A DNA stretch of 52,912 nucleotides, from assembly GCA_016125425.1 (NCBI GenBank), contig WGLT01000021.1:1-52912 (forward strand), in the 5' to 3' direction. A model generated the notes under the pieces. That model was not told the origin of the DNA. It did no database searches and saw nothing but the letters and a program-made list of their open reading frames with translations. The stretch is from Alphaproteobacteria bacterium (lineage in GTDB: Bacteria > Pseudomonadota > Alphaproteobacteria > Caulobacterales > Parvularculaceae). Of the stretch, positions 26,140-35,524 are shown one piece after another; position 1 is the first letter of the stretch; every line of letters begins with the position of its first letter. A program made the translations under genes and the position numbers.

Positions 26140-28044
26140 TTACCCGACGAGATAGCCGTTGGAATCGAGGTAGTCGACGATGCGCGCGGCGGCGTCCTCA
26201 GCGGAGACCTTCGAGGTGTCGAGCGTCAGCTCGGGATGGGTCGGCGCTTCGTAGCCGGAATCGATGCCGGTGAAGTTTTTGATCTCGCCCCGGCGCGCCT
26301 TCGCATAAAGACCCTTGACGTCGCGCTGTTCGCACACCGCGAGCGGGGTGGAGACATAGACTTCGAGAAACTCTCCGTCTTCGACGAGTTCGCGCGCCAT
26401 TCTCCGTTCGCTCTGGAAGGGCGAAATGAAGGAGACGAGGACGATAAGCCCCGCGTCGACCATGAGCTTCGCCGTTTCTGCGACACGCCGGATGTTTTCG
26501 ACCCGGTCGGCGTCCGTGAAGCCGAGGTCTTTGTTCAGGCCATGACGCACATTGTCGCCGTCGAGCGTATAGGTATGTCGGCCGAGATCGTGCAGACGCT
26601 TTTCGACCAGGTTGGCGATCGTCGATTTGCCGGAGCCGGAAAGACCTGTGAACCACAGAATGCAGGGGCGTTGGTGTTTCGCCGCAGCGCGCGCGCGCTT
26701 GTCGATATCGAGATCCTGCCAGTGGACGTTCTGCGCGCGCCGGAGCGAGAAATCGATCATGCCGGCGCCGACGGTCGCATTCGTGCGCCGGTCGATCAGG
26801 ATAAAGGCGCCGGTCGTGCGGTTCGCCGCGTATGAGTCAAAGGCGATCGGATGGCTCGTGGAGACATTGCACACGCCGACTTCGTTGATGGCGAGCGTCT
26901 TGCCCGACAGATGCTCCAGCGTATTGACGTTGATCTTGTGCTTGAGTTCCGTGACGGTCGCAGGAAGCGTCCGGTTCGCGGTTTTCAGCAAATATTGCCG
27001 CCCGGGAATCAGTTGGTCGTCATGCATCCAGAGAATATGCGCCGCAAATTGATCTGTTTGCTCGGCCGGCGAATTGCCTGCGCAAAGCACGTCGCCGCGG
27101 CTGATGTCGATCTCATCCGCAAGGGTCAGGGTGACCGCCTGACGGGCTCGACCGCGCGGCAGGTCGCCATCGGCGGTGACGATGCGTTTCACGCTTGTGC
27201 GTTTCCCTGAAGGCAGGACGACGATTTCATCGCCCGGATAAATTTCGCCCGAAGCGATGGTTCCCGCATAGCCGCGGAAAGCGTGATCGGGCCGCGCCAC
27301 CCACTGGACGGGCATGCGGAAAGGCTTGTCCTCGAGATCGGAGGCGACCTCGACGGATTCGAGATAGGGGAGGAGCGCCGGGCCCTTGTGCCAGCGCGTG
27401 CGGGCGCTTTTGGCCGTGATGTTGTCGCCTTCGAGCGCCGAGATCGGGATGCAGACGATGGATTGAAAGCCGAGCGGCGCGGCGAACTTCTTATATTCCG
27501 TTTCGATCGCCGCGAATGTCTCTTTCGAATAGCCGACAAGATCCATCTTGTTAACGGCGACGACGATGTGACGAATGCCGAGCAGCGAGCAAATGAAGGA
27601 ATGCCGGCGCGTCTGGGTCATTACGCCGTTGCGCGCATCGACGAGAATGACGGCGAGATCGGCGGTCGATGCGCCTGTGGCCATATTGCGCGTGTATTGC
27701 TCGTGGCCCGGCGTATCGGCGACGATGAACTTGCGCCGCTCGGTTGAGAAGAACCGATAGGCGACATCGATGGTGATGCCTTGCTCGCGCTCGGCGGCGA
27801 GACCGTCGACAAGAAGCGCGAAATCAATCCTGTCGCCCTGCGTGCCGACGCGTTTTGAATCGGCTTCGAGCGCCTTCAACTGGTCTTCGTAAATCAGCTT
27901 CGTATCATAGAGGAGCCGGCCGATCAGCGTTGACTTGCCGTCATCGACGCTGCCGCAGGTGATGAAGCGCAGCATCGACTTTCGCTCATGCGCGTCGAGA
28001 TAGGCGAGGATGTCGTCATCGACGGTGAGGGCTGCGTGAGACAT
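26140..28044 (-). CDS. cysNC: Bifunctional sulfate adenylyltransferase subunit 1 / APS kinase (CysNC)
   Basis: With CysD it makes adenosine 5'-phosphosulfate, driven by GTP hydrolysis, and its C-terminal kinase phosphorylates this to PAPS. The 634 residues comprise an EF-Tu-like GTPase ('[18 protein letters not shown]' near 31, '[12 protein letters not shown]' near 109, 'NKMDLVGYS' near 164), beta-barrel domains, and an APS kinase from about residue 455 with P-loop 'GLSGSGKST' near 468 and '[15 protein letters not shown]'. This is the NodQ-type fusion. Its ATG shares one base with the cysD stop (TGATG). Confidence 0.96.
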   Translation of the reverse strand: MSHAALTVDDDILAYLDAHERKSMLRFITCGSVDDGKSTLIGRLLYDTKLIYEDQLKALEADSKRVGTQGDRIDFALLVDGLAAEREQGITIDVAYRFFSTERRKFIVADTPGHEQYTRNMATGASTADLAVILVDARNGVMTQTRRHSFICSLLGIRHIVVAVNKMDLVGYSKETFAAIETEYKKFAAPLGFQSIVCIPISALEGDNITAKSARTRWHKGPALLPYLESVEVASDLEDKPFRMPVQWVARPDHAFRGYAGTIASGEIYPGDEIVVLPSGKRTSVKRIVTADGDLPRGRARQAVTLTLADEIDISRGDVLCAGNSPAEQTDQFAAHILWMHDDQLIPGRQYLLKTANRTLPATVTELKHKINVNTLEHLSGKTLAINEVGVCNVSTSHPIAFDSYAANRTTGAFILIDRRTNATVGAGMIDFSLRRAQNVHWQDLDIDKRARAAAKHQRPCILWFTGLSGSGKSTIANLVEKRLHDLGRHTYTLDGDNVRHGLNKDLGFTDADRVENIRRVAETAKLMVDAGLIVLVSFISPFQSERRMARELVEDGEFLEVYVSTPLAVCEQRDVKGLYAKARRGEIKNFTGIDSGYEAPTHPELTLDTSKVSAEDAAARIVDYLDSNGYLVG

Positions 28045-29183
28045 CAGAAATACCCCTCCGCCTTTTTCTTCTCCATCGAGGCTGTCTGATCATGATCGAT
28101 GACGCGACCCTGGCGCTCGGAAGTCGTCGTCAGCAGCATTTCTTTGATGATTTCGGGTAAAGTCGTCGCATTGGAGCGCACGCCCCCCGTCAGCGGATAG
28201 CAGCCGAGGGTCCGGAATCGCACCATCTCCAGTTTCGGACTTTCGCCCGGCCCCAGCTTCATGCGCTCGTCATCGACCATGATCAGGGCGCCGTCGCGCT
28301 CGACGACAGGGCGCTTCTTGGCGAAATAAAGCGATGGAATCGGAATATTCTCGCGATAGATATATTGCCAGATATCGAGTTCGGTCCAGTTGGATAGCGG
28401 AAACACGCGGATCGACTCGCCCTTGTGGATGCGCGCATTGTAAATCGACCAGAGCTCCGGGCGCTGGTTTTTCGGGTCCCAGCGATGTTCGCGCGAGCGG
28501 AAGGAGAAGATGCGCTCCTTCGCGCGCGATTTTTCTTCGTCGCGGCGCGCGCCGCCGAACGCCGCGTCGAATTTGTACTTGTCGAGCGCCTGCTTCAACG
28601 CCTGCGTCTTCATGATGTCGGTATGAATCTGCGAGCCATGCGTGAACGGTCCGACGCCTTGGCGCACGCCGTCTTCGTTGATGTGAACGATCAGATCGAA
28701 GCCGAGCTCTTTCGCCATGCGATCGCGAAACTCGATCATCTCGCGAAACTTCCACGTCGTATCGACATGCAGGAGCGGGAAAGGTGGCTTGGCCGGATAA
28801 AACGCCTTCATCGCAAGGCGGAGCATCACGGAAGAGTCTTTGCCGATCGAATAGAGCATGACCGGATTTTCGGCTTCCGCCGCCACCTCGCGCATAATGT
28901 GGATCGCTTCGGCCTCGAGGCGGTCGAGATGGGTGAGCGCCTTGGCGTCGAGCATCGGCGCCGGCGCGGCGGCGGAGGGCTGCGGGGCTGCGATTTCGAT
29001 CTCGAGCGCGGCGAGGCGCGCGGAGGCTTCTTCAAGCGTCTTCAAAGTGCATTGCCCGCCTTCCTTAAGGCGGGCGAGGCCCTTGCCGTCATTCAGAAGC
29101 TTTCTGGAAACGGTCGACAGCGACAGGCCGCTGGCTTCGGCGTAACGCTCGGCGCGGGCGAGGAAATCGGAAAGCTGAGACAT
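28044..29183 (-). CDS. cysD: Sulfate adenylyltransferase subunit 2 with an N-terminal helix-turn-helix domain
   Basis: The catalytic ATP-sulfurylase subunit. From Met77 onward ('[19 protein letters not shown]') it matches standard CysD for 303 residues, with the PP-loop SIGKDS at 112-117 and '[22 protein letters not shown]'. Before that are 76 extra residues: a small helix-turn-helix-like domain ('[20 protein letters not shown]', about 14-33, then '[13 protein letters not shown]') and an Ala/Pro-rich linker (about 65-76). The reading frame is open throughout. ATG 29183 has GGAG seven bases upstream; earlier in-frame starts (29201, 29321) lack one. The total is 379 residues against about 300 for the family. 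The extra domain resembles stand-alone small alphaproteobacterial DNA-binding proteins. Confidence 0.88.
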   Translation of the reverse strand: MSQLSDFLARAERYAEASGLSLSTVSRKLLNDGKGLARLKEGGQCTLKTLEEASARLAALEIEIAAPQPSAAAPAPMLDAKALTHLDRLEAEAIHIMREVAAEAENPVMLYSIGKDSSVMLRLAMKAFYPAKPPFPLLHVDTTWKFREMIEFRDRMAKELGFDLIVHINEDGVRQGVGPFTHGSQIHTDIMKTQALKQALDKYKFDAAFGGARRDEEKSRAKERIFSFRSREHRWDPKNQRPELWSIYNARIHKGESIRVFPLSNWTELDIWQYIYRENIPIPSLYFAKKRPVVERDGALIMVDDERMKLGPGESPKLEMVRFRTLGCYPLTGGVRSNATTLPEIIKEMLLTTTSERQGRVIDHDQTASMEKKKAEGYF

Positions 29184-29201
29184 TCGCGCTCCGTAGATCA
29201 T

Positions 29202-29213
29202 GGGAATAGTCCC
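29202..29213. promoter_or_regulatory. GGGA-N4-TCCC palindrome upstream of cysD (proximal)
   Basis: GGGA-ATAG-TCCC, extended to ATGGGA-ATAG-TCCCAT at 29200-29215 (six-base arms), lies 17 bases upstream of the cysD ATG. A second copy of the same GGGA-N4-TCCC pattern lies 106 bases further upstream. Position suggests an operator; the protein is unknown. Confidence 0.45.
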
Positions 29214-29307
29214 ATCGCTCAAGGGATCGATAACCTGGCCGGGGACCGCGGCAGACTTGGTTACAACGGTTTTTTGGTCTCGTCCAGCAGTCTTGGAATA
29301 TAAAGAG

Positions 29308-29319
29308 GGGAGTTTTCCC
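29308..29319. promoter_or_regulatory. GGGA-N4-TCCC palindrome upstream of cysD (distal)
   Basis: GGGA-GTTT-TCCC, the same pattern and spacing as the proximal copy, 106 bases away centre to centre (about ten helical turns, so on the same DNA face). The two flank the likely cysD promoter. Confidence 0.4.
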
Positions 29320-29389
29320 ACTTTCGTGCGCAGCTTGCGATCGGATGGCTGCCGATCGCGTGGGAAAGCGGGCGCCGCCGGGCCGCCAA

Positions 29390-31018
29390 TCAGTATCGAT
29401 AGAGCTTTACGCGCTGCATGGTGACGGCGCCCGGCGGCAGGCGGATATGGCGGCCCTGATGGGTTTCGTCGCCATTGAGCCGGCGCAGCGTCCGCTCCGC
29501 GCCGTTTTCGTAATCGACCTGATCGGCTGAAAGAACGCCAGCGCGGCCTGCGCCGTCCGCCGGTTCGAAGGTGAATGTGACGCCGGCGCCCGCGAACAGG
29601 AATTCATTCTCAGCGAGCTTGATGACGAGCGCGCCGTGATTGGCCGGCGTCTGCCTGTCACGCTCCGTCCACGGATCGATAAATTGTGCGGTGATGCGAC
29701 AATCGCCCAGCGTGACGGTCTGCGGCGAAAGATCGGGCTCGCCGTCAAAACTGACCGGCGCGCGAAATCCGCGCATCTGATCGCTGCCTTCATGCGCGAG
29801 GATCAAGGACGCAATGCCGGCGAGCGCCTTGTAAGCGTCGGCGAGGGCGCTTTCCGCAGGAGTCGCCATCGTGTTGATCGCAAAAGGGCTGAAGCCGATG
29901 GCGCGAAGTTCGCCGAAAGCGAAGAATGCGTTCGCCGGCGCGGTCGCCGCGCCAGCATGTCCCGCCTCCGGAATGAAAAGCGGGTTTTCCGGCGACGCAT
30001 ATCGGCCCGCCCAATCGGAGAAGTTGGGAAAATAGATGTCGGGCGCGAAGAGATCGATCGAAGGCGCAGCCGCGCGCCACAAGTCCAGAAGATGGGGCAG
30101 GGGCGCAGCGCTCGGATAGTCGCCGGGTTTTTTGCCGGGGCGGATCAGCGCCGCATTCATATAGAAAGGCAGCGCATAGGCGGCCTTTCCGGCCGCCGCG
30201 ACGCTTTCCGCATAGCCCGCGAAGGCCCAGGCCTGAAAAATCTCCTCCCCGCGCGCATCCGCGCCGAAGACGGTCTTCCAGTCGCCGCCCTTCTTTTCTC
30301 CGTGCGCGATCCAGGCGGCCTTCAGGGCGGAGGATTTGTCCGCGCTCTCCCGGGCGAGCCGGATCAAAGCGGCGGGAACGTCGCCCGAATAAGCCTTGTT
30401 CGCGAGCGGAGAATGATCGCGCGCCGCCCCGATCATGCCGATCTCGTTTTCGACCTGCGCCATAATGACGGTGCGCGTTTTCGCATCGACTTTGGCGAGA
30501 TGGCGCATGAGCGCGACGAATGCGGCGCGGTCGGCGGCGAGATTCGTTTTGCTGAACGCCGACAGGCTTTCCATCTTGTGACCGTCGGCGTCCTCGGCTC
30601 TCGGAAAGCGCGCGCTGTCCCGTTTCACCCAGGCTGGCGCATAACTCGACATGCCGTTCTTCCGGCTGCCGAACCAGAGCAGGACAAGCCGCTGGCCATG
30701 CGTGCGCGCCCGCTTGAGCAGGCCGTCGACGAGCGTGAAGTCGAAGCGGCCTTCTTCGGGTTCGATCAGCTCCCATGAGACCGGCGCGAGCACGGTGTTG
30801 AGATGAAGCGCATCGAGGGTCGGCCAGAGCGCATCGAGATCCTCAAGGCTCGAAGCGCTGGAATTGCCGAGTTCGCCCCCAAGCATCAGGAAGGGTCTAT
30901 CGCCGACAACCAGCGCGCCGGTTTTGTCCGATCGATCAAGACGCGGCGCGTCTTCGGCCCGGGCGGCGCCCATGCCAAGCGCCGTCAGCATGATCAAGGC
31001 GAGCAAAATCTTTCCCAT
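29390..31018 (-). CDS. Secreted GH35-like beta-galactosidase-type glycoside hydrolase
   Basis: A predicted exported TIM-barrel glycosidase. ATG 31018 gives 542 residues starting with a signal peptide ('[21 protein letters not shown]', about 1-21). The barrel region has '[24 protein letters not shown]' spacing typical of GH35/GH42, the acid/base Glu in '[12 protein letters not shown]' and a likely nucleophile Glu in '[11 protein letters not shown]'. The C-terminal part (about 430-542) resembles the DUF5597 beta-domain attached to such enzymes. The substrate is unknown. A reading from 31177 would put 53 basic residues before the signal peptide and is rejected. It is divergent from the phosphoesterase gene with 90 bases between. 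Confidence 0.8.
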   Translation of the reverse strand: MGKILLALIMLTALGMGAARAEDAPRLDRSDKTGALVVGDRPFLMLGGELGNSSASSLEDLDALWPTLDALHLNTVLAPVSWELIEPEEGRFDFTLVDGLLKRARTHGQRLVLLWFGSRKNGMSSYAPAWVKRDSARFPRAEDADGHKMESLSAFSKTNLAADRAAFVALMRHLAKVDAKTRTVIMAQVENEIGMIGAARDHSPLANKAYSGDVPAALIRLARESADKSSALKAAWIAHGEKKGGDWKTVFGADARGEEIFQAWAFAGYAESVAAAGKAAYALPFYMNAALIRPGKKPGDYPSAAPLPHLLDLWRAAAPSIDLFAPDIYFPNFSDWAGRYASPENPLFIPEAGHAGAATAPANAFFAFGELRAIGFSPFAINTMATPAESALADAYKALAGIASLILAHEGSDQMRGFRAPVSFDGEPDLSPQTVTLGDCRITAQFIDPWTERDRQTPANHGALVIKLAENEFLFAGAGVTFTFEPADGAGRAGVLSADQVDYENGAERTLRRLNGDETHQGRHIRLPPGAVTMQRVKLYRY

Positions 31019-31108
31019 TGCGTCCTTATGCCTGCGGCGGCGCGGCTTGTCATCCTGACCGGCCTGTAGTTTAGGACTCCGCGGGGCGATGATCGGAGCG
31101 GAACTTCT

Positions 31109-32164
31109 ATGAAGCGTGTATTCCGTTTGCCCGCGCTCGCAGCCGTCCTGGCGGCTTCGGCCTGCGCGTCTGTGCATGTTCCAGGGCTGGCCGGACCCAA
31201 GGCCGAATCGGACAGGTCATTCTCCTTTGTCGTTATCGGCGATACGCCTTATGGCGACGAGGATGCGGCGTTCCTCAAAAACAAGGTCGTTCCGGCGATC
31301 AAGAACGCGCCCTATCCGTTTGTCATCCACGTCGGCGACGACAAGTCCGGCGGCGCGCCTTGTACGGACGGTTATGACAGAGACCAGGCGGCGCTCATCG
31401 CGGCCTTGAAGCCAAAGCCTGTCTTCTACACGCCGGGGGACAATGAGTGGACCGACTGCGACCGCAATCCCGATCCGGCGACGGGCAGGCCGATGTCAGA
31501 GCTTGGACGGCTGAGCAAACTTCAATCCGAATTTTTCTCCGGGGACATGAAAGCGCCAGGCGCCATGCATGTGCGGCGTCAGAAAGGCGAGCCGGAGAAC
31601 CAGATGTGGAGTTATCGAGGCGTCCGTTTCGTCACGCTGGAAGTCGTCGGCACGAATAACGGGCGCGATTGGGTCGCTGGCGATCCGCTCGATGTCGCAG
31701 CGAAGGCGGCGGATGCGCGCGATGCGCACAATATCGCCTGGCTGAGAGAGGCCGTCGCCGCGGCGCTGAAGCAAAAGGCGAAAGCGCTCGTTATCGCCAT
31801 GCAGGCGGACATGACAAATGTCGATCCGGCGAATCGCGGGACGCCGTGTACGGATGTTTCTACGAACGGCGAACATGCCTGCGACGGATTTGCGAGGATC
31901 GTCAAAGCGCTGATCGACGCCTCCGTAAGCTATAGCGGCCCCATTCTGCTCATACATGGGGATACGGAGCCGTTCACGCTCGCTTCCGGCGACTGGGGCG
32001 CGGCCAATCTCTGGCGCCTCAATGCGGCGGGCGACGTCCACGCCGAACCGGACGGTACGGAAGGCGGGCTGCGCGACGCGACTGAAGTCACGATTACGCC
32101 GGGCTCGCCTTATCCTTTCAGCGCCAAGGCGCTTGTTTCGGGCGTCGCGCCCGCTTCCGAATAA
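31109..32164 (+). CDS. Secreted metallophosphoesterase-like protein
   Basis: A 351-residue exported protein: its N-terminus 'MKRVFRLPALAAVLAASACASV' is a signal peptide, possibly a lipoprotein signal (Cys at about 19), although the residues before the Cys are not an ideal lipobox. Calcineurin-like metal motifs follow: 'VVIGDTPYGDED' near 41, 'IHVGDDKSGG' near 72 and 'YTPGDNEWTDC' near 110. The usual C-terminal GHxH is not obvious; 'LLIHGDTEPF' near 290 may replace it. Four cysteines could form disulfides. The substrate is unknown. Confidence 0.68.
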   Translation: MKRVFRLPALAAVLAASACASVHVPGLAGPKAESDRSFSFVVIGDTPYGDEDAAFLKNKVVPAIKNAPYPFVIHVGDDKSGGAPCTDGYDRDQAALIAALKPKPVFYTPGDNEWTDCDRNPDPATGRPMSELGRLSKLQSEFFSGDMKAPGAMHVRRQKGEPENQMWSYRGVRFVTLEVVGTNNGRDWVAGDPLDVAAKAADARDAHNIAWLREAVAAALKQKAKALVIAMQADMTNVDPANRGTPCTDVSTNGEHACDGFARIVKALIDASVSYSGPILLIHGDTEPFTLASGDWGAANLWRLNAAGDVHAEPDGTEGGLRDATEVTITPGSPYPFSAKALVSGVAPASE

Positions 32165-32398
32165 CAAACGCCTTCGCCCGCTTCGTCCGCAGTCGGCGAA
32201 AGCAGCTTCGCTGACAGGGCGAAATCCTATAACGGTTGGCGGTTCTCGCGTTCGCGCCTTCAGAACGCGGGGCCCCGTGCGGAGTCCGAAATGGCCAAAC
32301 CGAGATTCATTCACAATCGCCTGAGCGCCGTCGTATTTGACCTGAAAACGAGCGGTGAGCGTCGATAAGTCCGCGAGTAAAACGGAGTTTTTCTGGGC

Positions 32399-33148
32399 AT
32401 GGGCGCCTGGCAAATTCTGCTTCTGGCCGGCGTCGGATTCTTCGCCGGATGGATCAACGTTCTCGCTGGCGGCGGTTCGCTCTTCACTGTGCCCGCGATG
32501 ATATTTCTCGGCCTGCCCGGTCCGGTCGCGAATGGCACCAACCGGATCGCGATCATTGCGCAAAACGTCACAGCGGTCGCGGCGTTTCGGCGCAAGGGAT
32601 TTTCCGATTTCCGTCTGTCGGCGACGCTCGCTCTGGCGGCGTCGGCTGGCGCTTTCGTCGGCGCGCTGGTCGGCGTCAAGCTGGAGGGCGTCTGGTTCGA
32701 ACGCACGGTCGCGCTGATCATGATTGCGGTCATGATCGTCATGGCGGCGGGAGAACGAAAAGAGGCGCCGGCTCCCGACGCGAACGGCAAGGCGCGCAAC
32801 GTGCTGCTCGGCCATATCCTTTTCGTAGGCGCCGGGTTCTGGGGCGGCTTCATCCAGATCGGAGTCGGCTTCCTGATGATGCCGATCCTCTATCGCGTCA
32901 TGGGGCTCGATCTCGTGCGCGTGAACATGCACAAGGTCTTCGTCGCGCTGGTCTTCTCCTGCGTGTCGCTCGCCGTTTTCGCCTGGCAGGTGCCGATCGC
33001 ATGGGAGGCGGGAGCCGCGCTCGCCGTCGGCAATGCGCTCGGCGGATGGGCGGGCGCGCACACGGCCGTCGTCAAAGGCGCGCGATTCATCAAGATCGCG
33101 ATGTTCGTTATGCTCGCCGTCATGGCGGCGAAGCTGTTGTTCTTCTAA
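32399..33148 (+). CDS. TauE/SafE-family sulfite/organosulfonate exporter
   Basis: An inner-membrane transporter of 249 residues with about seven to eight hydrophobic segments and the two-fold repeat typical of TauE/SafE (DUF81): the first repeat has 'GWINVLAGGGSLFTVPAMIFLGLPGPVANGTNR' (about 18-50) and the second has 'GFWGGFIQIGVGFLMMPILY' (about 145-165). Family members export sulfite or sulfoacetate, though many have unknown cargo. It is not in an operon with the cys genes but lies within 4 kb of them, and sulfite is the product expected from the persulfide dioxygenase; a link is inference. A terminator follows. Confidence 0.85.
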   Translation: MGAWQILLLAGVGFFAGWINVLAGGGSLFTVPAMIFLGLPGPVANGTNRIAIIAQNVTAVAAFRRKGFSDFRLSATLALAASAGAFVGALVGVKLEGVWFERTVALIMIAVMIVMAAGERKEAPAPDANGKARNVLLGHILFVGAGFWGGFIQIGVGFLMMPILYRVMGLDLVRVNMHKVFVALVFSCVSLAVFAWQVPIAWEAGAALAVGNALGGWAGAHTAVVKGARFIKIAMFVMLAVMAAKLLFF

Positions 33149-33194
33149 AGCCTGGCGCGCGCTCCCGGACCCCTGTCAATGAAAAGTTTTCCGG

Positions 33195-33214
33195 AGGCGT
33201 TTTGCCGCCTTTTT
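33195..33214 (+). terminator. Intrinsic terminator after the TauE-like gene
   Basis: AGGCG (33195-33199) and CGCCT (33206-33210) pair around TTTTGC and run straight into TTTTT. It lies 47 bases after the transporter stop on the same strand. A second small AGGC/GCCT hairpin follows at 33219-33230. Confidence 0.7.
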
Positions 33215-33344
33215 CCACAGGCGTTTGCCTTTGACAGAGTGTCGCAGGGAATGCGAGAAGGGCGCGCGGTCAAAGGCCCTCCGCGCGGCCCGTATGCCGG
33301 CGGCCAAGCGCCTGAAAACCTTTAGAAAATCCGAAGGAAACCTC

Positions 33345-34886
33345 ATGATCATCCACGACGTTCGCGCGCACCGCTCCAAGGACAAACTTCCGCGCGAGGA
33401 ACAGCTCGCCTGGAAGATCGCCGCCGTCGCAGCCGACCCCGTGGCCGTCGAGGACGACGTGACCGACATGATTATCAACCGGATCATCGATAACGCGTCC
33501 GTTGCGGTCGCCTCGCTCAATCGCGGGCCGATCAAATCGGCGCGCGCCATGGCGAATGCGCATGCGCGGGCGGGCGGGGCGACGCTTTTCGGCATGCCGC
33601 CAGCGCATCGCGTCTGCGCCGAATGGGCGGCCTGGGCGAACGGCACGGCGGTGCGCGAACTCGACTTCCACGACACCTTTCTCGCCGCGGAGTACTCTCA
33701 TCCCGGCGACAACATTCCGCCGATCCTCGCGGTCGCGCAGCAATGCGGAAAGGACGGGCAGGCGCTCGTGCGCGGCATTGCGACTGGTTACGAAATTCAG
33801 GTCAATCTCGTGAAGTCGATCTGTCTGCATGAGCACAAGATCGATCATATCGCTCATATCGGCCCCTCGGCGGCGGCCGGAATCGGAACGCTTCTTGGTC
33901 TCGATACGGAGGTTATTTATCAGGCGGTGCAGCAAGGCTTGCATACGACCGTGACCACGCGTCAGTCGCGCAAGGGCGAAATTTCTTCGTGGAAAGCCTA
34001 TGCGCCGGCCTATGCAGGCAAGCAGGCGATCGAGGCCGTCGACCGTTGTATGAGAGGAGAGGGCGCGCCGAGTCCGATCTATGAGGGCGAAGACTCGGTG
34101 ATCGCCTGGATCCTCAATGGCCGCACCGAACGCGACAAGGGCGGATCTCCTTATGAGCCGACCTATCATGTGCCGCTGCCAGCGCCGGGCGAGGCGAAAC
34201 GCGCCATCCTCGACACCTATACGAAAGAGCATTCGGCCGAATACCAGTCGCAGGCTCTCATCGATCTTGCTTTCCGCATGGGCAAGGTGATTGAGGAGCG
34301 CGGCGGCTTCGACAAGGTGAAGTCGATCGTTCTGCACACCTCGCATCACACCCATTACGTCATCGGCACAGGGAGCGGCGACCCGCAGAAGATGGACCCG
34401 AAAGCGAGCCGCGAAACGCTCGATCATTCGATCATGTATATCTTCGCGGTCGCGCTGCAGGACGGCGAATGGCACCACGTGAAATCCTACGCGCCGGAGC
34501 GCGCGCAGCGCCCCGATACGGTGCGCCTCTGGCATAAGATTTCGACGGTCGAGGACCCGGAATGGACGCGGCGCTATCATAGCCACGACCCGAAAGAGAA
34601 AGCCTTCGGCGCGCGCGCGGTCGTAACCATGGAGGACGGTTCGGAAATCGTCGACGAACTCGGCGTTGCGAATGCGCACCCGCTCGGCGCGCGGCCTTTC
34701 GGGCGGCGCGAATATATCGGGAAGTTCAAGACGCTGACGGACGAAATTCTTGATCCCAAAGAGTCCGAGCGCTTCCTCGATCTTGTGCAGCGCCTGCCGA
34801 AACTGAGCGCTGAAGAGGTGCTTCAGCTCAATCCGGTCGCGCCGGCGGGTTATTTGCAGGAAAATCCTGCGAAGGGGATTTTTTGA
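33345..34886 (+). CDS. prpD: 2-methylcitrate dehydratase (MmgE/PrpD family)
   Basis: It dehydrates 2-methylcitrate in the methylcitrate cycle for propionyl-CoA. ATG 33345 has GAAGGA upstream and gives 513 residues; a reading from 33225 adds 40 basic residues without family match. Family features are '[12 protein letters not shown]' near 22, '[21 protein letters not shown]' (about 103-123), '[23 protein letters not shown]' near 158, and '[22 protein letters not shown]'. prpB and prpC are downstream. No separate acnD/prpF is present, so this enzyme is probably the main dehydratase. The stop overlaps the region just before the next gene. Confidence 0.93.
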   Translation: MIIHDVRAHRSKDKLPREEQLAWKIAAVAADPVAVEDDVTDMIINRIIDNASVAVASLNRGPIKSARAMANAHARAGGATLFGMPPAHRVCAEWAAWANGTAVRELDFHDTFLAAEYSHPGDNIPPILAVAQQCGKDGQALVRGIATGYEIQVNLVKSICLHEHKIDHIAHIGPSAAAGIGTLLGLDTEVIYQAVQQGLHTTVTTRQSRKGEISSWKAYAPAYAGKQAIEAVDRCMRGEGAPSPIYEGEDSVIAWILNGRTERDKGGSPYEPTYHVPLPAPGEAKRAILDTYTKEHSAEYQSQALIDLAFRMGKVIEERGGFDKVKSIVLHTSHHTHYVIGTGSGDPQKMDPKASRETLDHSIMYIFAVALQDGEWHHVKSYAPERAQRPDTVRLWHKISTVEDPEWTRRYHSHDPKEKAFGARAVVTMEDGSEIVDELGVANAHPLGARPFGRREYIGKFKTLTDEILDPKESERFLDLVQRLPKLSAEEVLQLNPVAPAGYLQENPAKGIF

Positions 34887-34897
34887 CGGGGAAACGA

Positions 34898-35329
34898 ATG
34901 TCGGACGCACTCACGCAGCCCGCTCAAAAGAGCCTCGATCGCTGGCATGCGATGGTCGCATCGGGCGATATGACGGGACTGGCGGAGATCGTTCATCCGG
35001 ATGCGGTTTTCCGTTCGCCGGTCGCGCACACGCCTTATCCGGGGCGCGACGCGCTGGTGATGATTCTTGGCGCGGTGAGCAAGGTGTTTGAGGACTTTGC
35101 CTATCACCGGGAATTCGTCGCCGAGAGCGGCAAGGATGTCGCGCTCGAATTCAGCGCGCGCGTCGGCGAGAAGAAGCTGAAAGGCGCCGATTTCATCAAG
35201 TTCGACGATGACGGCCTCATCATCGAGTTTGAAGTGATGATTCGTCCGGCGTCGGGCCTTATGGCGCTGGGAGAGGAAATGGGCAAGCGAGCGGGGGAGG
35301 CGCTTTCAGCGCACAAGGGCCCGCAATGA
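34898..35329 (+). CDS. SnoaL/NTF2-like protein between prpD and prpB
   Basis: A 143-residue alpha+beta cone-fold protein starting at ATG 34898 behind GGGGAA. The pattern is typical of SnoaL-like proteins: 'LDRWHAMVASGDMTGLAEIVHPDAVFRSPV' (about 13-42), a central 'YPGRDALVMIL', and beta strands ending 'DDDGLIIEFEVMIRP'. Such proteins act as isomerases, dehydratases or binding proteins. Position right after prpD suggests a role in methylcitrate or propionyl-CoA metabolism, or in clearing a side product, but no catalytic residues can be assigned. A TTG at 34883 is an alternative start. Confidence 0.78.
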   Translation: MSDALTQPAQKSLDRWHAMVASGDMTGLAEIVHPDAVFRSPVAHTPYPGRDALVMILGAVSKVFEDFAYHREFVAESGKDVALEFSARVGEKKLKGADFIKFDDDGLIIEFEVMIRPASGLMALGEEMGKRAGEALSAHKGPQ

Positions 35330-35344
35330 GAGCGTCCTGCTGAT

Positions 35345-35473
35345 ATGAATATCGCAGACCATCCTTTGTTGATTGGCGGCGCAGTTCTTCTGGCGATACT
35401 TATCGGCGCCGCTGTGGTGTTCGGACGCAAGCGGCCCGGCCGCTGCGCAGACGAAAAGAAATGGGACGAATAG
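35345..35473 (+). CDS. Possible 42-residue single-pass membrane peptide
   Basis: An ORF from ATG 35345 with one hydrophobic segment (about residues 8-26, 'LLIGGAVLLAILIGAAVVFG') followed by a positively charged 'RKRPGRC' stop-transfer and a charged tail. It is in the same direction as its neighbours, 15 bases after the SnoaL-like gene and 51 before prpB. The ribosome site is weak (GAGAG is far upstream), so expression is uncertain. I do not recognise it. Confidence 0.42.
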   Translation: MNIADHPLLIGGAVLLAILIGAAVVFGRKRPGRCADEKKWDE

Positions 35474-35524
35474 ATTGCGCGCCGAGATGAGGGCGAAGCA
35501 AAAGACCGGGAAAAGGCTCTCGAT

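Noticed and set aside
32291-32368. A 25-residue ORF with a GGAG ribosome site between the phosphoesterase and TauE-like genes
   Set aside because: Too short and without any family or structural signal; a chance frame is more likely. The 234-base gap otherwise shows nothing clear.
31496-33061. A 521-codon open frame on the minus strand
   Set aside because: It crosses the phosphoesterase and TauE-like genes and their intergenic gap in antisense; its composition is Arg/Asp/His-rich low complexity, typical of a shadow frame.
33270-34910. A 546-codon open frame on the minus strand
   Set aside because: It is antisense to prpD, whose protein matches its family over its whole length. Long shadow frames are expected in GC-rich coding DNA.
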